A stretch of DNA of 7,206 bases from Planctomycetota bacterium (GTDB lineage Bacteria; Planctomycetota; PLA2; JAEUHO01): assembly GCA_024639415.1 (NCBI GenBank), contig JAHEIK010000189.1, forward strand, positions 1 through 7,206, given 5' to 3'. This document shows positions 1 to 5,484 of this stretch, piece by piece; position 1 is the first letter of the stretch, and the number at the start of each line of letters is the position of its first letter. The notes beneath the pieces were generated by a model. The model searched no databases. It was not told the origin of the DNA and was given only the letters and a program-made list of their open reading frames with translations. A program made the position numbers and the translations under genes.

Positions 1-1
1 C

Positions 2-976
2 GTAGGCATTTACGGGGCCGCTCGGGTAGTACGCGCCGAGCGGCAGCGCATCGAGGTCCGCAGACGCCTCGACGGCTCGCTGGATCATCCGGATCGCCTG
101 CTCGCGACCGGGCACGTCATGCCGCCCCGCACGAGCAAGCCAGCGCAAGATGTTGGCGTTCACGGCGAGGTCGACGTCGTTCGCGAACGTCGCGCGCTCG
201 TCGCGCGGCGGCAGCCACGTCAACCACGCCCCCGTCGGCCCACCCGGCAGCGGTCGTGCAGCGACGGCCCGGCGCCCATCATCCCGCGGCCAGACCGCGA
301 CGTCGGCCGGCCTGTCGGGCTCACGCCCCTCGTCCGCGAGCGCCACACGCACCAGCGCGGTGTCGTCCGCATCGGGCCAGATGCGCAGCGACTTCGGGAA
401 CGAGGGAATCCCCGGCGGGCCGAGGACACCGTGCTGCCGCGGTCCTCCGAGCTGCGACGCAAGCAGGCGCCCGAGAAGGGAGGTACTTCGCGCGGACTCC
501 GTGGAAGGCGGCCACCAACCGAAGAGGCCGGTGGGCAGCCGGGCATCCTCCACCTCGAAGCGAGCGAGGTACTGCACGGCGGCACGTCGCATGCGGCGCA
601 CGCGCTGGAAGTCGTCTGCGCGCAAGCGCCAAGCGTCGGCGTGCTGCGGGCCGATACAGCTCAGCGCGTGGTGGAGGAACGCCGGGATGCCCGAGCTCAG
701 CTCGCGAACAGGCGGGGCGAGAGCATGGCCGCGCAGGACGATGCGCTCCGGCCACCCGCCGGACCACGACCACGGCGCATGCGGGTCGTCCGTGCCACGG
801 ACCTGCGCGGCGTCGAGCCAGAGAAGAGCCCGGCGCACGGCGGTGTCTCCGGCCCGCGCCCCGGGCGGCACGAGCGTGCGCTCCAGCCCGCCGCGATCGA
901 TGCGTGCGCAGGCCGCCAGCAGACCTGCTGCGAGCAGGCTCAGCAAGAGCGCGAGCGTGCCTGTCCGACGAACCAT
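2..976 (-). CDS. Putative lipoprotein with terpenoid-cyclase-like motifs (3' end beyond window)
   Basis: An open frame of 325 codons runs from an ATG at 974-976 to the left edge without a stop, so the C-terminus is missing. The N-terminus is a lipoprotein signal: MVRR, a hydrophobic stretch (residues 8-20), then a lipobox LAAC with Cys23. A strong Shine-Dalgarno sequence (GGGGAGG on the minus strand) lies 7 nt upstream of the ATG and supports this start. The mature part is rich in Trp and Arg. Residues 202-207 read DADDTA, the form of the DxDD(T) motif of class II terpene and squalene-hopene cyclases. Residues 267-277 read DVDLAVNANIL, like the (D)xVVNANVL segment I associate with bacterial cyclase-like toroid proteins. 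A YYPSG segment follows near the edge. These motifs suggest an alpha/alpha-barrel fold anchored to a membrane; catalysis is not implied. The gene is divergent from the PASTA-barrel gene. The lipoprotein call is firm, the fold is tentative, and the function is unknown. Confidence 0.8.
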   Translation of the reverse strand, partial: MVRRTGTLALLLSLLAAGLLAACARIDRGGLERTLVPPGARAGDTAVRRALLWLDAAQVRGTDDPHAPWSWSGGWPERIVLRGHALAPPVRELSSGIPAFLHHALSCIGPQHADAWRLRADDFQRVRRMRRAAVQYLARFEVEDARLPTGLFGWWPPSTESARSTSLLGRLLASQLGGPRQHGVLGPPGIPSFPKSLRIWPDADDTALVRVALADEGREPDRPADVAVWPRDDGRRAVAARPLPGGPTGAWLTWLPPRDERATFANDVDLAVNANILRWLARAGRHDVPGREQAIRMIQRAVEASADLDALPLGAYYPSGPVNAY

Positions 977-983
977 GCGCCGG

Positions 984-1004
984 CCTCCCCCACCGTCAGG
1001 TGGG
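984..1004 (-). promoter_or_regulatory. Shine-Dalgarno and adjacent hairpin upstream of the lipoprotein gene
   Basis: Reading the minus strand, GGGGAGG (positions 990-984) lies 7 nt before the ATG at 976. It is a strong ribosome binding site and fixes the start. It abuts a perfect 6-bp inverted repeat, CCCACC at 989-994 and GGTGGG at 999-1004, with a four-base loop. The end of the stem overlaps the first two G's of the Shine-Dalgarno sequence, so the hairpin could modulate access to it. In DNA this GC-rich such a short stem can arise by chance; the ribosome binding site is much surer than the hairpin's role. Confidence 0.55.
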
Positions 1005-1319
1005 CCCGCCCGCACTCTACGCCCGGACCCGCCCGACTGCACCGTCCGGGTGTGGCAGGCACGTCGCCGGAACGTGCTCACAGCGACGAGTCGCAAGCGC
1101 TCGTACGAAGAACACGAAGCGGCGCCGCTCGCCGACAGCGCGCGGGAGGTGCAGGGATGCGGATGCAGACTGCGTGATGGCGGATGGCAAGGGGGGGCGG
1201 CCGTGGCCGGCGTGATGCCGCTGGGCCGCTCCGGTCAGCGTGAGGTCCTCCTGCTGCTGACGCCACGACGCCAGAACCGGGACCGCGAATCGCCGCCTCC
1301 CGCGCGGGACGGCCGAAAT

Positions 1320-1350
1320 CCCCCCCGGAGGCCGATTGGCCGGGGGGGGG
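1320..1350 (+). promoter_or_regulatory. C7/G9 hairpin in the leader of the PASTA-barrel gene
   Basis: Seven C (1320-1326) can pair with seven of the nine G at 1342-1350. Inside this, GGCC (1330-1333) pairs with GGCC (1338-1341) around a GATT loop, leaving GGA (1327-1329) as a bulge. No gene lies upstream on this strand, so it is unlikely to be a terminator for a preceding gene. No T-tract follows it. It sits about 55 nt before the start codon at 1404 and, if transcribed, would be a very stable 5' leader stem. The homopolymers are also the type of tract prone to slippage. Confidence 0.45.
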
Positions 1351-1377
1351 CTTGCCTCCAGAGGGGCCGTCGTGGAA

Positions 1378-1412
1378 CCTGTGCATGGATAGGAGGGCGA
1401 CCCATGCACAGG
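1378..1412 (+). promoter_or_regulatory. Perfect 11-bp inverted repeat enclosing the RBS and start codon
   Basis: CCTGTGCATGG (1378-1388) and CCATGCACAGG (1402-1412) are exact reverse complements separated by 13 bases. The spacer contains the Shine-Dalgarno AGGAGG (1391-1396), and the right arm contains the ATG start (1404-1406). In the mRNA this would form a hairpin with the ribosome binding site in the loop and the start codon base-paired, a layout typical of translational control by an RNA-binding protein, ligand or temperature. Alternatively it is a DNA operator with half-sites 24 bp apart. The repeat is seen directly; the mechanism is inferred. Confidence 0.65.
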
Positions 1413-2630
1413 GGTTTCGCGCTGTTCGTCTGCCTCGGAGCGCTGGTCATCGTGGCGCTTTGGAACGCTTCCCCGGCCCTTGCCGATGACGCTGCGACGC
1501 CGCGCGGTGTCGTGCCGCTGGGAGCCCCGCCCACCACGCAGCACGTCCCCGTCCCGGACGTCCGTGGCATGAGCGACAGCGCCGCCCAGCGAGCGCTGGC
1601 CGAAGGCGGTCTGCGCATCGGTGGCATCGAGCGTGTGAGCATCGAGCGCTTGGAGGCCGAGCTTGGTCGCCGCTACCAGGTCGGTGCCGTGGTGCAGCAG
1701 GCGCCGCGGCCGTCGACCGGTGAGCAGCCGAGTTGGCTGAGGCGTGGCAGCCTCGTGTGGTTGCGCGTCGCGTGGAGCAGCGATCAAGCCGTGGCACGCC
1801 CGCGGGCTCCCGTCGCGCCCGTCCAGCCGCGCGCTCCGTACCAGCCGCGCGCCCCCTACCAGCCGACCGCCCCTCTCGGGAAAATGCCGCGCTACACCGG
1901 CAACGTTCCCGTTCCGCCGCCGCCCGGCCTGCAGGGCACACCGGTCGTGCGACAGCCTGTCGTGCAGCCGCCTGTGGTTGCACGGCAACCGGTCGTGCAG
2001 CCGCCTGTAGTCACGGCACCGATCGTCGCCGCGCCTGTGGACGAGGACCTCCCCTACGCGGAACCGGGTCAGCCCGAGGAGTACTTCGGCGCGGACATCC
2101 GACGCAGCGTAGGCCTGCCGTGCGAGCGCCGCCAGGAGCGCTGGCACTTGCGCCCCGTCGGCGGGGCTGCGTTCTGGCTCGGCGACGACGAGGGTGACGT
2201 GGACCTGTACGGTGGCCTCGACGCAGGCATCACGTTCGCCGACTGCATCGGCGTGGACCTGTTCTACCGCTATGCCGCGGGCACGTTCGACCGCCAGGTT
2301 CCGGCAGGCCTGCTCGAGGACGCGGGCGCGTTCCAGTTCGTCGGCATCAAGGGCACGTGGAACGGGAGCCTCACGAACGACGGCCGCGTCTACTTCTGGG
2401 CCGGCCTCGGCGTGACGTACTTCTGGTCCGGCGATCTGCAGGTCGACGACGAGGGCGTCGCCGGCTTCGCCGAGCTGGGCCTGGGCTATGCGCTGAGCGA
2501 CTCGATCCGTATCCGCGTGGGGCTGAACGTCCACGCGATGGACACCGACGCGGGGCGCTTCCTGGCAACCAGCGACGCACGCGTGCTCTGGGTGCTCGCG
2601 CCGTCGCTGGGCCTCGAGCTCGACCTCTAG
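1404..2630 (+). CDS. Secreted PASTA-domain protein with proline-rich linker and C-terminal outer-membrane beta-barrel
   Basis: This 408-residue protein starts at an ATG with AGGAGG 7 nt upstream; the open frame extends further upstream only because of GC content. Residues 1-27 are a signal peptide ending SPALA before DD. Residues about 48-123 match a PASTA domain: VPDVRGMSDSAAQRAL, a V..QQAPRP turn, then GSLVWLRVA, with a small insertion near residues 80-92. PASTA domains usually bind peptidoglycan or muropeptides in penicillin-binding proteins and Ser/Thr kinases. Residues about 124-225 are a Pro/Val-rich linker with two tandem repeat blocks. Residues about 246-408 alternate hydrophobic and polar residues with many aromatics and glycines (WHLRPVGGAAFWLG, VYFWAGLGVTYFW, AGFAELGLGYALS), ending in LGLELDL, as in small outer-membrane beta-barrels. 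Cys240 and Cys281 could form a disulphide. A role tying the outer membrane to the cell wall is inferred. deoA follows after 6 nt. The start region is sequestered in an inverted repeat. Confidence 0.85.
   Translation: MHRGFALFVCLGALVIVALWNASPALADDAATPRGVVPLGAPPTTQHVPVPDVRGMSDSAAQRALAEGGLRIGGIERVSIERLEAELGRRYQVGAVVQQAPRPSTGEQPSWLRRGSLVWLRVAWSSDQAVARPRAPVAPVQPRAPYQPRAPYQPTAPLGKMPRYTGNVPVPPPPGLQGTPVVRQPVVQPPVVARQPVVQPPVVTAPIVAAPVDEDLPYAEPGQPEEYFGADIRRSVGLPCERRQERWHLRPVGGAAFWLGDDEGDVDLYGGLDAGITFADCIGVDLFYRYAAGTFDRQVPAGLLEDAGAFQFVGIKGTWNGSLTNDGRVYFWAGLGVTYFWSGDLQVDDEGVAGFAELGLGYALSDSIRIRVGLNVHAMDTDAGRFLATSDARVLWVLAPSLGLELDL
1824..1877 (+). repeat. Three tandem 18-base units encoding QPRAPY-type hexapeptides
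   Basis: Units at 1824-1841, 1842-1859 and 1860-1877 encode QPRAPY, QPRAPY and QPTAPL in the linker of the PASTA-barrel protein. The third unit has diverged. Such Pro-rich repeats make extended, periplasm-spanning linkers and can change copy number. Confidence 0.7.
1950..2015 (+). repeat. Two tandem 33-base units encoding an 11-residue RQPVVQPPVV repeat
   Basis: Units at 1950-1982 and 1983-2015 encode RQPVVQPPVVA and RQPVVQPPVVT. The two copies differ at several synonymous positions, so the duplication is not very recent. They form the second half of the linker between the PASTA domain and the barrel. Confidence 0.7.
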
Positions 2631-2636
2631 CGCGCC

Positions 2637-3977
2637 ATGCACGATGGCGACGGTTTCCTGCCGCAGGAGTTCATCCGGCGCAAGCGGGATGGTGAGGACC
2701 TACCGGACGGGATGATCGCGCGGTTCGTGCGCGGCCTCACAGACGGCTCGGTCACCGACGCGCACATCGCGGCCTTCGCCATGGCCGTGCACTTCCAGGG
2801 CATGACGCGGCCGGAGTGCGTCGCGCTCACGGAGGCGATGACGGCCTCCGGCGAACGCCTCGCGTGGGAAGACGCGGGGCTGGATGGTCCCGTCCTGGAC
2901 AAGCACTCCACGGGCGGCATCGGCGACAAGGTCAGCCTGATGCTGGCGCCGCTCATCGCAGCGTGCGGCGGGTTCGTCCCGATGATCAGCGGACGTGGCC
3001 TCGGCCACACCGGCGGCACCCTGGACAAGCTGGAGAGCATCCCGGGCTACGACGTGGCGCCCAGCCCTGAGGGGCTGCGCACGGCCGTGCGGGAAGCGGG
3101 CTGCGCGATCGTCGGGCAGACCGGCGAGCTGGCCCCGGCGGACGATCGCTTCTACGCCATCCGAGACGTGACAGCCACCGTCGATCCGATCTCGCTCATC
3201 ACGGCGAGCATCTTGTCCAAGAAGCTTGCGGCCGGCGTGTACGCACTCGTCATGGATGTGAAGTTCGGCAGCGGTGCGTTCAGCCGCGACGCCGCCGAGG
3301 CTCGTGAGCTGGCCGCAAGCCTGGCCACCGTCGCGACGGGTGCGGGCCTGCCCACGCGCTCGCTCATCACGGACATGAACCAGGTGCTCGGACGCACGGC
3401 CGGCAACGCGGTCGAGGTCCACGAGACCGTCGCCTACCTCACCGGTGAGGCACGCGAGCCGCGGCTGCACGAGCTGGTCACAGCACTCGCTCGCGAGCTG
3501 CTCGTCATGGGCGGCCTGACCACGCGGGAGGGTGCCCAGCCGCGCATCGATCGCGCGCTGGAGAGTGGCGCGGCCGCCGAGCGCTTCGCACGCATGGTGA
3601 CGGCGCTGGGAGGCCCCGCCGACTTCCTCGAGCGGGCCGACCACTACCTGCCGAGCGCACCGGTGCTGCGCGCCATCCACGCCGAGACCGCAGGTGTCGT
3701 GCGGCACGTCGACGGTCGCCGCATCGGGATGCTGCTGGTCGAACTCGGCGCGGGCCGCCGCCGGCCCGAGGATGCGATCGACCCCAGGATCGGCCTCACC
3801 GACGTCGTCGGGCTCGGCGAGGCGGTGGACACAGACAAGCCGCTCTGTGTCCTCCACACGCCCGATGCAGTCCAGGCCGCATGGGCCGAGGCCGCACTCC
3901 GTGACTGCTTCGACGTGGGCCCGGAGCCGTTCACGCCGGGTCCCGTCGTGCTGGAGACGCTCGGAGCCGAGGCGTGA
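2637..3977 (+). CDS. deoA: Thymidine / pyrimidine-nucleoside phosphorylase
   Basis: This 446-residue cytoplasmic enzyme catalyses phosphorolysis of thymidine (and deoxyuridine, possibly uridine) to the free base plus 2-deoxyribose-1-phosphate in nucleoside salvage. Its length fits the family (about 430-440 residues). The phosphate-binding KHSTGG motif is at residues 89-94, and the family signature SGRGLGHTGGTLDKLE is at 118-133. RFYAIRD supplies Arg176, and LITASILSKK supplies Ser191 and Lys195, matching E. coli DeoA Arg171, Ser186 and Lys190 with a constant offset of five. VMDVKFGSGAF follows at 206-215. All expected catalytic residues are present. The start places FLPQEFIRRKRDG where the family begins, and I see no Shine-Dalgarno sequence before it. 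The ATG lies 6 nt after the barrel-gene stop, suggesting translational coupling. Distinguishing thymidine-specific from broad pyrimidine specificity is not safe from sequence reading alone. deoB overlaps its end. Confidence 0.95.
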   Translation: MHDGDGFLPQEFIRRKRDGEDLPDGMIARFVRGLTDGSVTDAHIAAFAMAVHFQGMTRPECVALTEAMTASGERLAWEDAGLDGPVLDKHSTGGIGDKVSLMLAPLIAACGGFVPMISGRGLGHTGGTLDKLESIPGYDVAPSPEGLRTAVREAGCAIVGQTGELAPADDRFYAIRDVTATVDPISLITASILSKKLAAGVYALVMDVKFGSGAFSRDAAEARELAASLATVATGAGLPTRSLITDMNQVLGRTAGNAVEVHETVAYLTGEAREPRLHELVTALARELLVMGGLTTREGAQPRIDRALESGAAAERFARMVTALGGPADFLERADHYLPSAPVLRAIHAETAGVVRHVDGRRIGMLLVELGAGRRRPEDAIDPRIGLTDVVGLGEAVDTDKPLCVLHTPDAVQAAWAEAALRDCFDVGPEPFTPGPVVLETLGAEA

Positions 3978-5167
3978 GTCGCGCGCTCGTGCTCGTGCTG
4001 GATTCCCTGGGGGTCGGCGGCGCGCGCGACGCGGCCGCCTTCGGTGACGAGGGCGCCGACACGCTGGGCCACCTCGCGGCGGCACGGCCTCTCACGCTCC
4101 CGAACCTCGAGCGCCTGGGCCTGGGCGCCGCCGCGCACGCCGCCACCGGCCGGTGGCCCGCCGGCTTCGAGCGGCGCGAAGGGTTCGAGGCGGCGTATGG
4201 CTGCTGCGACGAGGTGAGCGTCGGCAAGGACACGCCGAGCGGACACTGGGAGATGGCGGGCTTGCCTGTGGACTTCGCGTGGGGTCTGTTCCCACCAGGG
4301 CCGCCGAGCTTCCCGGCGGAGTTCGTCGCGCGGCTCGTCTCGCGCGCGGACGTTCCGGGCATCCTGGGCGACTGCGCCATGTCGGGCACCACGATCCTGG
4401 AGCGGCTGGGCGACGAGTCGATCGCGACGGGCAAGCCGATCGTCTACACATCGGCGGACAGCGTCGTGCAGATCGCGGCGCATGAGCAGCACTTCGGACT
4501 CGAACGCCTGTACGCGCTCTGCGAGATCGCGCGCGACCTCGTCGACGAGTACCGCGTCGGCCGCGTGATCGCACGTCCGTTCGTCGGAGGGGGCGGCGCC
4601 TTCGAGCGCACGGTCCGGCGCCGGGACTGGACGACGCCCCCCCACGCCGCGACGCTCCTCGACCGCCTCGCCGAGGCCGGCCGGGACGTGATCGGCGTCG
4701 GCAAGATCCGGGATATCTTCGCGGGCCGCGGCATCACGGAGGCCCACAAGGGCGGGCGCAACGAGGGCGTGTTCGAGGCGACGAAGCGCGCCTGGCAGAG
4801 CGCCCCCGACGGTGCCCTCGTCTTCAGCAACTTCGTGGACTTCGACTCGCTCTACGGCCACCGCCGCGACGTCGCAGGCTACGCGCGCGCGCTGGAGACT
4901 TTCGACGCGTGGCTCCCCGCGCTCGAGGGGTTGCTGCGCGAGGGGGACCTCGCGGTCATCAGCGCGGACCACGGCTGCGATCCCACGTGGCGGGGCACCG
5001 ACCACACGCGGGAGCGCGTACCGGCGCTGTGCTTCGGCCCCGGCATCACACCGCAGGCATTGGGCGTCCGTACGTCGTTCGCCGACATCGGCCAGACGCT
5101 GGCCGCGTGGCTGGGCATCGCGGCGCTGCCCCACGGACGCGCCATGCCCCTCACGACCTCCGCCTGA
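3974..5167 (+). CDS. deoB: Phosphopentomutase
   Basis: This 397-residue enzyme of the alkaline-phosphatase superfamily interconverts (deoxy)ribose-1-phosphate and (deoxy)ribose-5-phosphate, using the product of DeoA next door. The catalytic Thr87 sits in KDTPSGHWE (residues 85-93). The dimetal ligands are visible: Asp10 in LVLDSLGVGG, Asp291 and His296 in VDFDSLYGHRRD, Asp332 and His333 in SADHG, and His344 in TDHTRE. These match the B. cereus enzyme's metal site with a constant offset of five. Length is normal for the family. Translation starts at GTG 3974-3976, which overlaps the deoA stop as GTGA. GGAG lies 7 nt before it inside deoA, so the two are probably translationally coupled and made in fixed ratio. 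Deoxyribose-phosphate aldolase (deoC), the usual next step, is not in the window. Confidence 0.96.
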   Translation: MSRALVLVLDSLGVGGARDAAAFGDEGADTLGHLAAARPLTLPNLERLGLGAAAHAATGRWPAGFERREGFEAAYGCCDEVSVGKDTPSGHWEMAGLPVDFAWGLFPPGPPSFPAEFVARLVSRADVPGILGDCAMSGTTILERLGDESIATGKPIVYTSADSVVQIAAHEQHFGLERLYALCEIARDLVDEYRVGRVIARPFVGGGGAFERTVRRRDWTTPPHAATLLDRLAEAGRDVIGVGKIRDIFAGRGITEAHKGGRNEGVFEATKRAWQSAPDGALVFSNFVDFDSLYGHRRDVAGYARALETFDAWLPALEGLLREGDLAVISADHGCDPTWRGTDHTRERVPALCFGPGITPQALGVRTSFADIGQTLAAWLGIAALPHGRAMPLTTSA

Positions 5168-5193
5168 CGGGTAGACTCGGCCGCGGAGGCAGC

Positions 5194-5484
5194 ATGAGCG
5201 AGCGCGTGAAGGTCGAGGTCGAAGGCGGGCAGCCCGAGCAGAAGCCCGGCGGCGGCGGCATGGGCAGCTTCCTGATGATGATCCCGGGGCTGAGCCTCGT
5301 GGGCTTCGGCGTCGCGATCATCCAGTGGCCTCAGATCCTCGTGTACACGGTGGCGACCGTGTTCATCCTGCTGGGCCTGGGCCTGAGCTTCGCCGCACGC
5401 AAGGTCGGCCGCTGGCGCAAGAAGGCGTCGGGCTTCGAGGCGATGTTCAGCGGGCAGATCGGCGGTCGGCCGCCGGGGATGTGA
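5194..5484 (+). CDS. Small two-helix membrane protein of unknown function
   Basis: This is a 96-residue protein with GGAGG (5185-5189) just upstream of the ATG. It begins with a charged segment (MSERVKVEVE), then a Gly-rich spacer around residues 18-24. Two hydrophobic helices follow at about 25-44 and 46-68, with a short WPQ turn between them. A basic stretch after helix two (ARKVGRWRKK) predicts both termini in the cytoplasm. The tail is Gly/Pro-rich. It starts 26 nt after deoB, so it is likely co-transcribed with the salvage genes. I do not recognise the family. The last 38 bases overlap the 3' end of the convergent peptidase gene. An in-frame open extension upstream runs inside deoB and is a shadow. 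Confidence 0.75.
   Translation: MSERVKVEVEGGQPEQKPGGGGMGSFLMMIPGLSLVGFGVAIIQWPQILVYTVATVFILLGLGLSFAARKVGRWRKKASGFEAMFSGQIGGRPPGM

Larger units (their letters stand above)
977..1403. promoter_or_regulatory. Divergent intergenic region with homopolymer tracts and inverted repeats
   Basis: About 430 bases separate the two divergent genes and must hold both promoters, although I cannot pick a -35/-10 pair in sequence this GC-rich. Visible structures, left to right: the hairpin at 989-1004; a 7-bp inverted repeat CCCGGAC (1022-1028) / GTCCGGG (1044-1050); a 12-base palindrome AGCGGCGCCGCT (1118-1129); a run of seven G (1191-1197); a run of seven C (1320-1326) facing nine G (1342-1350); and the 11-bp inverted repeat around the start of the PASTA-barrel gene (1378-1412). 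Reading frames stay open across the region on both strands, but I see no start with a ribosome binding site or recognisable protein, so I call it non-coding. Confidence 0.6.

Noticed and set aside
1118..1129. 12-base palindrome AGCGGCGCCGCT as an operator
   Set aside because: It is a simple GC alternation of the kind expected by chance at this base composition, with no second copy found nearby.
1320..1350. Reading the C7/G9 hairpin as an intrinsic terminator
   Set aside because: No T-tract follows it on either strand and no plus-strand gene precedes it; the minus-strand gene starts downstream of it, not upstream.
1381..1392. GTG-CAT-GGA-TAG minimal leader peptide before the PASTA-barrel gene
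   Set aside because: It is three codons, arises automatically from the inverted repeat, and has no ribosome binding site of its own that can be supported.
150..1403. Long plus-strand open frame in phase with the PASTA-barrel gene, extending it upstream to position 150
   Set aside because: It is antisense to the well-supported lipoprotein gene, has low-complexity Arg/Ala/Pro composition, and the ATG at 1404 has both a strong ribosome binding site and a signal peptide.
1017..2642. Minus-strand open frame of 541 codons opposite the PASTA-barrel gene
   Set aside because: Its composition is typical of the antisense shadow of a GC-rich gene (His, Arg, Ala-rich, no motif), and it is fully explained by the plus-strand gene.
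2700..5134. Long minus-strand open frames opposite deoA and deoB (2700-4085 and 3644-5134)
   Set aside because: They are antisense shadows of two enzymes with complete catalytic motifs; no start signal or recognisable protein is seen.
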